A DNA stretch of 64,000 nt from Zanthoxylum bungeanum (lineage: Eukaryota; Streptophyta; Magnoliopsida; Sapindales; Rutaceae). Numbering within the stretch: the stretch's first letter is position 1; the number at the start of each line of letters is the position of its first letter. The position numbers and the translations under genes were made by a program. The notes under the pieces are model-generated. The model worked only from the letters and a program-made list of their open reading frames with translations. It did not search any database and was not told the origin of the DNA. Location of the stretch: the NCBI GenBank assembly GCA_019454045.1, contig SKCR01026747.1, forward strand, positions 1 to 64,000, written 5' to 3'. Positions 1 through 11,940 of the stretch are shown here, in pieces.

Positions 1-806
1 GGTCCCTCGCCTCACTGTATCCCCACCTTTGACCTAGGGTAAGAAAGTGTCTACTCATATGGTCAAAGGTATGATGCTGATAGTGTCATGAATCGTGCTA
101 ACCCAAGAATCTCACATGATTCTTCCGCTGCGACCACAGTCTCAAGCACTGATCACACATATCAACCTGCGAACTGGAATACTACTCTTATAAGAAAATA
201 TTATCCGAGAGAGTGGTGATTCTCTGTTGTATCTTTACAAACTTCATGTGTTTCAAAAAATGACCCAATCATACCATTATGATCGGATCTTTTGAACTGG
301 GGAATGAGAATGTCAAAGTTATTTGATCCATACATAAGATTGTAAAGACCTCATGTCTAAGGACTAGTCATACAATCGATACATGAAAGTTCTCACAGCA
401 CATGGGATAAACACTACATATGAAAGCTTCCGACGGTCAGTTCGATGGACACGAGCAACTCATGCATCCATGTGATACACCAAGCGGACGGATCTCCGCT
501 AGTAGCCTATGAGATTGGCTACCCCACTTATGGGTGGATCATATCATCATTCTAGTCTCTCCGCTTTGTGAACGTCCAGATTATTCACAAAACTATGACT
601 AGGAACGTTTGAGAGTAATGATTCTCATAAGGCGTGGAAGCCATCATCTTATTACTCCAAGGGCTTTATTACAGTGTTTGATGATTCATATAATTATGTA
701 AGACACGTATAATAAAGATTGCCATTTTATTAATTAATGAAAAATATTACAAATACATGTACATATAGCCCATCCATAATTTGGGTATAGGGCATATCCC
801 TTACAA
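1..806 (-). repeat. Probable copia-type LTR, cut by the window edge
   Basis: Read on the minus strand, a sequence beginning TGTAAGGGATATGCCC at about 806 runs leftward off the window. The start and the AT-rich stretch after it have the look of a Ty1/copia LTR. No open frame of note is present. The second LTR is not in the window, so neither the boundary nor its membership of copia X is proven; it could also be a separate insertion. This is recognition of style, not of a named family. Confidence 0.4.
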
Positions 807-1180
807 CTAGAGTAACTCGTAGTTTTGAACTTTATCTCTGACAACGTTACACACACAAACCTTTCAAGGTGAAGTCAAAAAGCCCGTGCATTACGGCCAT
901 GCACGTATATCCTAGTATAATGAATGCTCTAAAAACTTTTGCCAAAAGTTTCATAAGAAGCGGGCTCACTTTTACATTCACATAGGTGTGGTTTATCAAA
1001 AGTACTCTTGTAGCTAGGTACTCCACTCTATATATAGTATATAACACATTAAGAGTTAAATAACTCATCCTCACATCGCTTCAGGATATCATGCTCTTAG
1101 AATGGAACTCGTCGATTATTAGCATGATTCAACTCTTATTACTTTATGACTTGTTATTACCCATTTAACCTATTTCTTGG
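807..1180. other. Non-coding stretch between LTR-like sequence and copia X RNase H
   Basis: There is no supported gene. It lies where the 3' untranslated region of the minus-strand copia X element is expected. A TATA-like run (about 1030-1050) is present. A 75-residue open frame here (847-1074, minus) has no recognisable domain and is probably chance. Confidence 0.4.
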
Positions 1181-2158
1181 GATCTCCAGTTTATAGGTCG
1201 GGTTACCATCACAAGTAATCTAATTATTTAATGGCAATAGTCCCATTCTTTTAGAAATATTGAATATCTTCTCTCTTGCTAAACCTTTCGTCAAAGGATC
1301 AGCCAAGTTATCATCAGTTCGTACATGATCCACTCTTACAGCTCCAGTAGAGAGATATTCTCTAAGTGTATTGTGTTTACGACGTATTTTTCATCTCTTC
1401 CCGTTATAATAACGGTTAATCTTTGTAATAGCCACAGTACTATCACAATGGATCAATACAGCTGATATCGGTCTCTCCCATAAAGGGTATCTGATAGCAA
1501 GCTTCTCAACCAAGCTGCTCTTCTTCACTAGCAGATGCCAGTGCAATCATCTCAGACTCCATAGTGGATTGAGCTAAGATGGTTTGTTTCTTGGATTTCT
1601 AAGAAACAGCCCCAACTATGCTGAAAATATATCCACTAGTAGCCTTCAAATCATCTGAAACGGTGTTCCAATCAGCATTGATATACCCTTCAACGACAGC
1701 GGGAAGCCTCTGATAGTGTGATCCTAGGTTCATGGTCCTTTTCAGGAACCTCATAACCCTCTCAATAGCATGTCAATGCTCCATACTAGGTCTACTAGTA
1801 AATCTGCATAATAATCCTACGACATAGGCAATATCGGGTCTAGTGCAATCAGTAGCATAACCAAGACTACCAATGATGCTCGCATACTCAGTTTGTCTAA
1901 CACCGTCATCGGTGTTCTTGAATAACTTTACACTATGATCATAAGGTGTACTAGCAGGTTTACAGTCAAAGTAATTATACTTCTTCAAGATTTTCTCAAA
2001 GTAATGTGATTGATCTAAAGTAATTCCAATTTTTGACCTAGTAATTTTAATTCCTAAAATTATACTTGCTTCACCTAAGTCTTTCATATCAAAATTAGCA
2101 CAAAGCATAGATTTAACATCATTCACAACATGGATATCAGAACCAAAGATAAGCATAT
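1181..2158 (-). pseudogene. Copia X: C-terminal reverse transcriptase and RNase H remnant
   Basis: The 1773-2156 frame is the C-terminal half of a Ty1/copia RT: a DDMLIFG catalytic block, then FDMKDLGEASIILGIKI and the CTRPDIAYVV motif. Lower coordinates hold RNase H sequence with several frame breaks. The upstream half of the RT resumes at 13536, on the far side of Athila A, which inserted at this catalytic block. The element is dead: RT is split and RNase H lacks one open frame. Confidence 0.85.
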
Positions 2159-2163
2159 CATCC

Positions 2164-3791
2164 TGATAAACGAAAAATATATTAATATTTAACGCCTCTT
2201 TTACTTAATATTTTGTATAATTTCTCGATTTTTATGAATATTTTGATGTGTTTTGTGTTTTTTTTTGTATAAATAAATCGGGACTCACTGGAATCAAATC
2301 AGGGCTAAAACGGTGAAAAACAGATGAAAATGGATAAAATGGGAAATTCACACATCGTGACGCTGAAACGTCATCACGTGCATCATCACCACGTCAATCA
2401 CGTGCGTCATAACCACGTCATCATGACGTCAGCACAATTATTGATCTGCCGACAGCCGCCAATTCCTGTAGCACGCGTCGCAATGCGGCCCGATTTTGAA
2501 GCCTATAAATATAGGCTGATTTCATTTGAATTCTTCAAACTTTCTTCTGGGGAATTTCCTTATAATACTAAGAAGATAATATCTTGTTTCTTTAATTTCA
2601 GTTTTCTTGTATGTAATTTTTATTTTAAGTAATAAATCTATATTTGTTTTACTTAAAAGCATGAGTATATAACTTCTTTCTGCTGGGGTGAAGGTGAAAC
2701 TTTTATTATAATAATTTAGATTAATCTCTCTTATTTTATAATATATAAATTATCTTAAAACCTGACTTAATTGGATACCGCCTTATTGGTCGGTTGGACT
2801 TAATTAAATTAATTTTAACCTGACTTAATTGGATGCCGCATTTATGGTCGGTTGGAATTAATTAAAATATGACTTAATCAGGATACCCGCCTATTTGGTC
2901 GGTTGGTAATATAATGCAAATTTATATACTATAATAAGAGAGATTTCTATATTTGAAATGCTAAAAGTGGATCCCCAAATCCCAGCATTTTATTTCATTG
3001 TTGTAATATTTACCTTTTTAGTTTTCAAATTTGTTTTATAATGTTTTATTTATTTATGTCTTTAGTAATCCTAGATATGTGTCGTAACTAAATACATTAT
3101 CTAGGGTTGTGATGAATTCCAATACCATAAGCTTATAAGTTGGTTATTTTGTGTCTTGTGTGATGTATAGGTTTATTTATTGAGTCTTAATCTTAATGCT
3201 TCTTATTAACTGGCCACTAATAAGATTGATTTGGTAAACTTAAAATGAACTTGACGAATGGATTTTAGTTTTCAGCCTTAGACTCAATAACTCACGATCT
3301 TACATTCACCTTAGAGATTTCCTTCCAGGATAGACATATACCTTTCGGGCGTGGGTAGCCATAATTGAAACTTAATCTTAATGAATTTGAAGTTTCTTAA
3401 TTAACATAGAAATATAGTTAATTGGGTTACTTTGAGTGTTTGCATCTAACCATCGACAAAGGCTTTTGTATATCTTCGTGTTCCAAGTTAATAAACTGAC
3501 ATATTACACAAACATAAGATAATCACTTCATCTTTAAAATAATATTGGAAGGATTCACAACCATAGATAGTTTCATAATATAAATTACTTTTTTAAAATT
3601 TACTTTCGCATTGTTTTAATTATTACCCTTAGTTAAAATCACCAACCAAACAACAATCAACTCTTAGATACTTGTAGAAATTGAACTTCAATAAATTAAT
3701 AGCTTAGGTATTAAGTCCTCGTGGGATCGATACATTTTATACTACTTGAGCGATACGTGAGCTTGTGTAACGTGAGTGATTTCACCGATCA
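2164..3791 (+). repeat. 5' LTR of Athila A
   Basis: It starts TGATAAAC (family form TGATGAGC) after the TSD and ends CCGATCA just before the primer-binding site; 1,628 bp. A TATA box (CCTATAAATATAG, about 2500) follows a U3 stretch of CACGTG, CACGTC and TGACGTCA motifs (2370-2430). Downstream are three imperfect copies of a motif of the form ACCGCC...GGTCGGTTGG (2765-2910), shared with the other Athila LTRs in this window. Confidence 0.92.
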
Positions 3792-3797
3792 AGTTTT

Positions 3798-3816
3798 TGG
3801 CGCCGTTGCTGGGGAC
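3798..3816 (+). other. Primer-binding site of Athila A
   Basis: TGGCGCCGTTGCTGGGGAC lies 6 nt after the LTR end. It matches the tRNA-Asp-complementary primer site typical of Athila elements, with one difference (GCT for GCC) from the copy in element C. Confidence 0.9.
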
Positions 3817-3922
3817 TTATTTATCTTTTACTATTAATTTTGGGGTTAGATACTTTACTTGTATCTAATTTGTTTTTACTTATTATTTTTGTTTACTTGT
3901 GTTTCAGGTTCTCAGACACTAC

Positions 3923-5395
3923 ATGAGAAGAAGCAGAAGCTTTGAAATTCGTTTGCTTGACCCATAAATTGAAAGAACAATCAGACTGTTGAGAAGGGAA
4001 AGGCGAGAAAATCAAGAAGCACTGATCAATATGAACAATCAAGAACCTGAACCTTTGGAAGTTGCACCACCAATTCCTATTCGAGACAAAACAATTCTGG
4101 TGGTTGACAGCTTTATATCATGTATCGTACTTCCACCCTTACAAGCAAATGCATGTGACATCAAAACATGCATTCATATGATACATCAATCAGTTCAGTT
4201 CGGGGGAAGTGCAACTGAAAATCCTAATGCCCACATCAGTAATTTCCTGGAAGTTTATGGCACATTCAATTATAACCGAGCGATAGAAGAAGCAATACGT
4301 CTGCTTGTGTTCCCATATTCTTTGAAAGACAGAGCTAAGGTTTGGCTTCATTCACTACCAGCATGTTTCATCATAACTTGGAACACTCTTACCACTAAAT
4401 TCCTTGCAAAATACTTTCCCCCAGCTAGAACAGCAAAGCTGAGGAACGACATCACATCCTTTATGCAACATGACTTAGAATCCATATGCGAAGCATGGGA
4501 AAGATATAAGGAATTGCTCCGAAAATGTCCTCACCATGAGATTACAAAGTGGCTACTAGTCCAAACCTTCTACAATGGACTTTCTGGACTAATGAGAACC
4601 ACAATAGAAGCTGCTGCTGGAGGAGCATTAATGGAAAAATGAGAAGATCAAGCCTGGGACTTAATTGAAGAAATGGCCAACAATAATTCCTTGTGGCCAA
4701 CAGAAAGAAGTATGATCCATCGAATAACAGGAATCCACGAAGTAGGAACCAACTCAGCCGTGAATGCCAAGCTGGATCAGATTTGCAACTGTCTAGAAAC
4801 TCTTAGCATGCAGGTTAATGGAGGAGCACCAGAGGCAGAATCTTATAACCATCATGATGAGACTGTGAACTATGTCAGCAACTTCAATAGACAGAGAAAC
4901 AATCCATATTCCAACACCTACAACCCAGATTGGAAGAATCATCCCAATTTCACATGGAGCAACACTTCAGGGCAAATGAACAATCCACCGCTCGGATTCC
5001 AACAGCAGAATAAAGGCTATGAGTATGAAAAAGAACCAGGAATAGCAGAAGTGTTTGCCTAGATAAAAAAGTGAGAAGCAAAATATGATGTTTTAGCAAT
5101 TGTGGTTCAAAAGCAAGCAGCATCTTTGAAGACACTGGAAAATCAAATGGGACAACTGGCTAATACTCAGGGTTACAGACCGCAAGGTACCATTCCTAGC
5201 AACACAGAACCAAATCCAAGGAACAGAGGGAAGGAACAATGTCAAGCCATCACTTTGAAAAGTGGCACTGAAATCAATAAAGATGTTGAAGTCAATTCAT
5301 CTATTGAAAATGTTCCAAAAGAAAGCAGCGAAGCAGATCCACAGATGGAGGAAAAAGAGGCAAAAGAAAATGATCGAGAAAGATTTACTTAACCT
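3923..5395 (+). pseudogene. gag of Athila A (broken)
   Basis: Capsid/nucleocapsid protein of an Athila-type element. The retrotransposon gag domain spans about 4190-4560, with QFGGSATENPNAHISNFLEV and VWLHSLPACF typical of the family. The C-terminal part has the Asn/Tyr/Pro-rich stretch NNPYSNTYNP. The likely original start is ATG 3923, but an in-frame TAA at 3965-3967 cuts it after 14 codons; element B has the same stop. Further breaks: TGA at 4640-4642 where B has GGA, TAG at 5060, then a frame change. The first ATG after the early stop is at 4031. Confidence 0.85.
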
Positions 5396-8300
5396 CCACA
5401 TTTTCCACAGCATCTCCAGAAACACAAATGGAAAATCAATTTTCTTGATTCATGGAGATTTTCAAAAAGCTGCCCATCAACATTTCATTTACAGAAGTGT
5501 TGGAGCAAATGCCCAGCTATGTCAAATTATGAAAGATATTCTGTCACAAAAGCGAAGATTGAGAGATTACGAGACTGTAGCATTGACAGAAGAATACAGC
5601 GCCATCATTTAGAGGAAGCTCCCCCCAAAATTGAAGGATCTTGGCAGTTTCACCATCCTTTGCACCATAGGAGAACATTACTTCGATAAGGCTTTATGTA
5701 GGTGCTAGTATTAACTTAATGCCTTTGTCTATTTAAAGGAAATTACAGCTTGGAGAAGCAAAGCCCACCTCAGTCACTCTGCAACTTGCTGACAGATCGC
5801 TCACATTTCTGAGAGGGGTAGTGGATAGTGGATGTGCTGGTCAAAGTCGACAAATTCATTTTCCCAGCAGATTTCATTGTCCTTGACATGGAGGAAGATA
5901 AAGACGTATTCATCATCCTCGGGAGACCATTCTTGGCTACAGGTCGAACCATCATTGATGTATAAAAAGGTGAACTAACCATGAAGGTACAAGACCAAGA
6001 AGTAACATTCAATGTTTTCAAAGCCATAAAATTCATTAATAACGAAAAGAAGGAGGAATGTTTCAGACTTGATGTAATAGATAGTATCATCCAAAACACA
6101 GATGCAATGCAGCTTTCCACTAACAAACTTGAAGCATGTATCACCAACATGACTGACATAGAATTAGATGATGATATTCTGGAATGCATCAACTATCTTG
6201 ATGGAGCCTCTCGCTTCAGATCGACACCACATGTGGAAAGCTTGGAACTACCGAAAAAGAAGTGAATCAAGCCCTCAATTGAAGAACCACCGCAACTGGA
6301 ACTAAAGAAACTTGCGAGCCATCTCAGGTATGCATACTTGGAAAAATCTTCCGATTTACATGTGATTATTTCTTCATCGCTAACATGGGTGCGGGAAGAT
6401 AAGTTGTTAAGAGTGCTATGCGAGCACAAGAAAGCTATTGGCTGGACTATAACAGACATTCGAGGCATCAGTCCATCATTTTACATGTACAAAATCCTGA
6501 TGAACGACGAATACAAAGCCACAATGGAGCATCAACGGAGACTGAATCCAATCATGAAGGAAGTTGTGAAGAAAGAAATCATCAAATGGCTGGATGCAGG
6601 CATCATTTACCCTATCTCTGATAGCTCTTGGGTGAGTAATATGCAATGTGTACTCAAGAAAGGAGGAATGATTGTAGTTACAAATGAAAAGAACGAGCCG
6701 ATTCCGACAAGAACAATGATTGAATGGAGAGTATGCATGGACTACAGGAAGCTTAACAAAGCAACACGAAAAGATCATTTCCCACTACCATTCATTGACT
6801 AGATGCTAGACAGATTGGCGGGACATGAATTCTACTGTTTTCTGGACGGATACTCAAGATACAATCAGATTGCCATCGCCCCAAAAGATCAGGAGAAAAC
6901 CACTTTCACATGCCTATATGACACTTTTGCATTCCACAGGATGCCATTTGGACTCTGTAATGCTCCTGCCACATTTCAACGTTGCATGATGGCCATCTTT
7001 TCAGACATGATAGAACAAAGCATGGAAGTCTTCATGGATGACTTCTCATTATTTTGAGACTTGTTAGACCACTGCTTGTAAAATCTGGAAAAAGTATTAC
7101 AAATATGTGAATATGCCAACCTGGTACTCAATTGGGAGAAATGCCACTTCATGGTGCAAAAAGACATTGTCCTATGACATCGAATCTCACAGAAGGGAAT
7201 CGAGATAGACAAAGAAAAAATTGAGAAGATAAAAAAACTACCTTTATCATCATCCATCAAAGGGATTAGAAGTTTTCTCGGGTATGCAGGATTTTACTGG
7301 AGATTTATCAAAGACTTCTCCAAGATTGCTAAACCATTATGTAATATGTTAGAGAAAGATGTACCGTTCCACATCACCAAAGAATGACACCATGCTTTCG
7401 AGATCTTGAAACATAAGTTGATCTCTGCCCACATCATAGTAGCACCAGACTGGACGCTTCCATTTGAAGTGATGTGTGATGCCAGTGATTTTGCTATAGG
7501 CGCAGTTTTGGGACAACGCAAAGTAAAAGTTTTTCACACCATCTACTACGCTAGGAGTTGCTCGTAGTTGTGTTTACTTTTGATAAATTCCGCTCCTATT
7601 TGTTGGGTCCCAAAGTGGTGGTCTACACAGATCATTCAGCAATCAAATACATGATCGTGAAGAAAGATGCCAAGCCTAGATTGATCCGTTGGGTGATTCT
7701 ACTGCAAGAATTTGACGTGGAGATCTGAGACAGGAAAAAGACAGAAAATCAAGTGGCATATCACTTGTCGAGGCTCGAAAATGGAGGTACAACTGGCAAT
7801 AAACTGACAATCAAAGAAAATTTTCCAGATGAACAATTGTTTGCCATCAACCAATAGGAAGTCCTATGGTAAGCTGACTATGTGAACTACATAGTATCGG
7901 GGAAATGGCCGTTAGAATGGACATATTAGCAATGGAAGAAATTCTTCAAAGAAGTCAAGCACTATGTCTGGGATGAGCCGTACCTATTCAAACGTTGTGC
8001 AGATCAGTTATTGCGATGTTGTGTACCACAAGAGGAGGTCAATAGTATCCTGCAGCATTGTCATTCATCACCATATGGCGGACACTTCAGTGGAGATAAA
8101 ACTGCAGCCAAAGTCCTACAATCAGGTTTGTTCTGGCCCACTTTGTTCTAGAGAGTGAGAAATATTTCGAGGAGAAATGAAGGACCTCTTCAAAGTGGAG
8201 ATATTTGAAGTATATGGGATTGACTTTATGAGACACTTTGTTCCATCATATGAAAACATGCACATTCTAGTTGCAGTAGACTACATCTTGAAATGGATTG

Positions 8301-9102
8301 AAGCAACAACACTGCCATCAAATGACTCCAAAGTGGTGTTAAAATTCCTCAAAAAAAAATTTTCACTCGCTTCGGAACACCTCGAGCGATCATTAGTGAT
8401 GGTGGCACACACTTCTGCAACAAGTACTTTGATGCACTCATAGCCAAATACAGAGTTACTCACAAAGTTGCCACTGCTTACCATCCGCAGTCAAGTGGGC
8501 AGGTTGAAGTCTCCAACAAAGAAATCAAAAGAATCCTGGAGAGAACCGTTGGATCAACAAGGAGGGACTGGTCTATAAAATTAGATGACGCATTATGAGC
8601 CTACCGAACAACTTATAAGACACCCCATTAAAATATCCCTATATCGAATGGTGTTTGGAAAAGCATGCTATCTGCATATGGAGCCCGAACATAAAGCGTA
8701 TTGGGCACTGAAGAAGCTAAATTTTGATCTACAAGCAGCAGAAGAGAAACGGCTCCACCAACTGAACGAATTGGAAGAATTTCGTCATCATGCTTATAAA
8801 ATGCCAAATTGTACAAAGAAAAGACCAAGAAGTGGCATGATCAAAAAATAGTGCGCAGACAACTGGAACCAGGGCAGTGGGTATTGTTATACAATTCAAT
8901 GTTGAAATTTTTCCATGGCAAGCTAAAATCATGGTGGTTAGGTCCATTTGTAATCACCCAAGTTTTACCATATGAAGTTGTTGAGCTATATGACCCAAAA
9001 TCCAATGATACATTCAAAGTTAACAGCCAACATGTCAAACACTATTGGGGAGAATCCATCAAGCGTCAAAAAGAGAGTTTCACATTGGCAGATCTAGCCT
9101 AA
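5396..9102 (+). pseudogene. pol of Athila A: protease, RT, RNase H, integrase (broken)
   Basis: Domains in order: aspartic protease remnant (5480-5970); RT (about 6480-7060) with FGLCNAPATFQRCM and the catalytic block FMDDFS; RNase H (7440-7770), which lacks about 45 bp relative to element C; integrase (8040-9102) with a core that includes GID and VAVDY and an [15 protein letters not shown] region. Stops and frameshifts fall in every domain, including TAA 7079-7081, which element C shares. The polyprotein would have been cleaved to give the enzymes for reverse transcription and insertion. It ends in a TAA at 9100-9102, about 140 bp before ORF3. Confidence 0.88.
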
Positions 9103-9242
9103 CGTTTGGGTAGTCATGTCTAGCTGACGATGTTAAACTTAGCGCTAGCAGGGAGGCAACCCATGCAATTTGTGTATATATTGAGATTTTTGTGTGTTTT
9201 ATTTTTGTGTGTTTAATTTTTGTAGGAAAAGTCACATATAGG

Positions 9243-9789
9243 ATGAAAGACGTTCTCGCAAAACTTCACAAGTATTTTCCTTCTCTCCCTCAAATCTCTC
9301 TGATGAAATTCTACAAAGCACGCATTGAAAGAATGAGGTTACTGATGATCAAGGTATTCCTAGTGATATCCATTGGATAATTGAAGCACGAGTCTGATTG
9401 GCAGGTGAGTCATCTGACTCTTTTATTTCATTTCTGCCTGGTTTAGGAAAAACACATATGCTAAAAAAAGAAGAGCTAAACGATTAGGGGTTTGCTATAA
9501 ATGTGCACGTTGTACATGCAATACTTATTGTCGTTCTTTAGGAATGGTGTTTGATAATCGCGAAGATAAAATAAAATTCATTAGGGATGACATGAGTAAG
9601 GAGTCTTTAGATGATATATCATTGACTCTTGAGACGCATCCCAATGGATATGTCTATCACGCAATTCACAATTTACATACACAGTTTCGAAAAGAAAGAC
9701 AACAATTGAGTCTCGGGAATCTGAATTTAAAAGAGCATGTTTGCCAATTTATAAGAAAATTGGATGGGAAGTTTGTCCCTGACACATAG
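9243..9789 (+). pseudogene. ORF3 of Athila A: basic cysteine-rich protein (broken copy)
   Basis: Same position and order as the intact ORF3 of element C: after integrase, before LOG. It starts MKDVLAKLHKYFPSLP; a single-base loss near 9345 breaks the frame, and a TGA follows where C has a CAA codon. The C-terminal part is open (about 9460-9789), with a basic run TYAKKRRAKRLG followed by CYKCARCTCNTYC, four or five closely spaced cysteines as in a zinc-binding motif. The acidic/basic tail DNREDKIKFIRDD is conserved with C. I do not recognise a standard retrotransposon domain. A distant likeness to cysteine-rich nucleic-acid-binding proteins of plant RNA viruses is possible but unproven. A splice-acceptor-like TTTTTGTAG ends at 9225. 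Confidence 0.7.
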
Positions 9790-10046
9790 ATCTCATTCAA
9801 GCCGTTACTACATGTACATGATTTTGATTTCTTTATCTTTAACAAATAATTTTGATTTGTTTTGTTATTTTCTTTTCGCCGACAGGATCCAGATTTTTAA
9901 CTTTCACGATTTATTTTACTGTTCAACTAATAATTATCATTTGGTAGTACTAGTGCTATTATTACTCACCCTTTTTCAGGATCTATAAATCCAGCTCGTC
10001 ATTGCTCTCTTCAACACATCCAGATTTGAGAGAGTAATATAAAAAA

Positions 10047-10699
10047 ATGGAAGCAACTTCAAGAAGACGAGTTGTTAACATATGTGTGTTTTGGGTACTA
10101 GTTCTGGTTCTAAACCAGAATTCGCTGAAGCAGCAAAAGAATTGGGTAGAGTTATAGCTGAGAGGAATATGCACTTAGTATATGGCGGTGGAAATCTTGG
10201 ACTGATGGGGTACGTTTCAAAATCCGTACCGGAAAGAGGTAGTCAAGTTTTGGGAATCATCCTAAAACCTTTGACGGACGCAAATCTTATCGGACAATCA
10301 AACGAAGAGGAATGCATCGTGCCAGCTATGTCCGAACGACTTGTTGAAATAATTAACTGTGCTGATGCTTTTATTGCTTTGCCAGGTGGTTTGGGCACGA
10401 TGGAGGAGATTTTCACAATGACATCTTGGGCGAACTTGAACATACACCAGAAATCAATTGGACTATTTAATGTTGATGGATTTTTTGACTTTCTTTTTGT
10501 GTTTCTTGAAGATGGCATGAGAAATGGGTTTCTTTCAAAACCCGTAAAAGATATCTTCTTCACTGCCAGATTAACCAATGATTTAATTGACCAACTCTTA
10601 GCCTTTGAACTAAAAATTGACCCTATCATCTCCAAGATAAACTGGTCTGATAATGATCATGGTAAGAAGCGTCGGATATATCTGGATCTTAACCTGTAG
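10047..10699 (+). pseudogene. LOG: LOG-like cytokinin riboside 5'-monophosphate phosphoribohydrolase in Athila A (1-bp frameshift)
   Basis: LOG enzymes release active cytokinin base from the riboside 5'-monophosphate. This copy starts MEATSRRRVVNICVF at 10047. One base is missing near 10093 (TTTTGGGTA where C has TTTTGCGGTA), so the N-terminal CGSS motif leaves the frame. After the break the frame is open to 10699. Family motifs there: LVYGGGNLGLMG, LGIILKPL, DAFIALPGGLGTMEE (the PGGxGTxxE signature complete with its last Glu) and NVDGFFDFL. Length is 653 bp against 654 bp in C. There are no introns, whereas plant LOG genes have several, so capture through mRNA is likely. No plant chromosomal context surrounds it; integrase and ORF3 lie upstream, the element's tail downstream. 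Confidence 0.88.
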
Positions 10700-11940
10700 T
10701 TTTCATTTTCGATGTAGAATTCCACGCTAATCAGGTACTGTTTTCTAAACTCTTCTTCTTATTTTTAGACATTGGGGACAATGTCTCAATTAGGTTTGAT
10801 GGAGGGGAATAGTTGACTAGTATCTTATTTTTATTTTTCTTTGTGTTGTTATTAGTCAAAAAAATTCAAAAATTTTAAAAAAATTATTTTAAACTTGACT
10901 AACCAGGTGGAATTTTGCTTGAGATAGCTGTGTAAGGAGTTTACACTCCTGAGAAGTATCTCAGCCTAATTCGTAACTAGTTAATTTTTATTTATTTCCT
11001 TTTGAATTATTTAAATTCATGAATTCTCCATAATACTGACTAATTAGGATCTTCATATGCTCATTTGACAGGTATTATCAACATACATGGTAACATATAG
11101 ACATGGGTCGTAAGTGAAAAGTTTGTAATATTCAGTGCTCTAGTTTATTGGAAGAAACACCTGAGAGCAATAAAAAAAATTGTGTATATAAATAATTAAC
11201 CATGCTTTTACTTAGTAACCAGACATCTTGCCTCAGTAAGCACTGACTGTTCACGTCAAATGGTAAGAGCCTGAGTTAATAATAATAAAGTTTCTACTTA
11301 GTAATCGGACGTCTTGCCTCAGTAAGCAGTGATTGTTCGCGTCAAATAGTAGAACTTTTAACATCTGATATCTGAGCAATTAAGTTCGTAAGAGTGTTTT
11401 AACATCTAGTGCCCTAAAGCCAACTGGTTTGGGAGTCTCTGACCCAAAGCTCGCTACAAGGATTGAAGATGTTATATTAAAATAAATCCCATTGCCAAAA
11501 AGATGTGAATTCTGATATAACTTTAGGACAAAAATATTACTCTATTTTAAACTACACTTATGAATATTGTGGGCACAATAAATTGATTAATACCTTGTTA
11601 GTTGTGTATATGAAGGTTGTAAAAATAATCGGAGAATTTACTTATTTAGTAATTTAGAAAGAAAGAAGACAATTCTTAACTTGGATAAGAATTTCACTTG
11701 TATAGTCACTAACTTGTTTTGTGTGTTTGATTGTACATTTGATTGACGTTTGTGGATATCGATGTTGTAAGTCCTCACGAGACTAAAACTCGTCTACTAT
11801 AGACACCTAGGGGTTTAAAGGCTTGTTGCATACGCTAAATGCAACGGTGATCCATATGAAATTGGATTAGTTTAATTTTATTTTTAAGTTGTTTATTGCA
11901 TTTTATTTTGTTAGTTTTGCTCGAGGACTAGCAAAATGTT
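10700..11940 (+). other. Non-coding 3' tail of Athila A
   Basis: No gene is seen. It begins with ACATTGGGGACAATGTCTC and a purine run (10770-10812), equivalent to the region found after LOG in B and C. A unit of about 65 bp containing CTTGCCTCAGTAAGCA is present twice (about 11210-11350). One copy of the GTGCCCTAAAGCCAACTGG repeat lies near 11410; B and C have two each. The conserved TGCTCGAGGACTAGCAAAATG precedes the 3' LTR, but the polypurine tract and the LTR start are deleted at 11940/11941. Confidence 0.75.

Noticed and set aside
2324..2632. 102-codon frame in the A LTR and the His-rich frames at 29023-29505 and 38048-38540
   Set aside because: They are the CACGTG-rich promoter region of the LTRs read as protein.
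3798..3816. tRNA gene
   Set aside because: Only an 18-19 nt tRNA-complementary primer site next to the LTR; no cloverleaf. The same holds at 21081, 24121 and 30949.
10243..10635. 130-codon minus-strand frame
   Set aside because: It is the antisense shadow of the LOG sequence.
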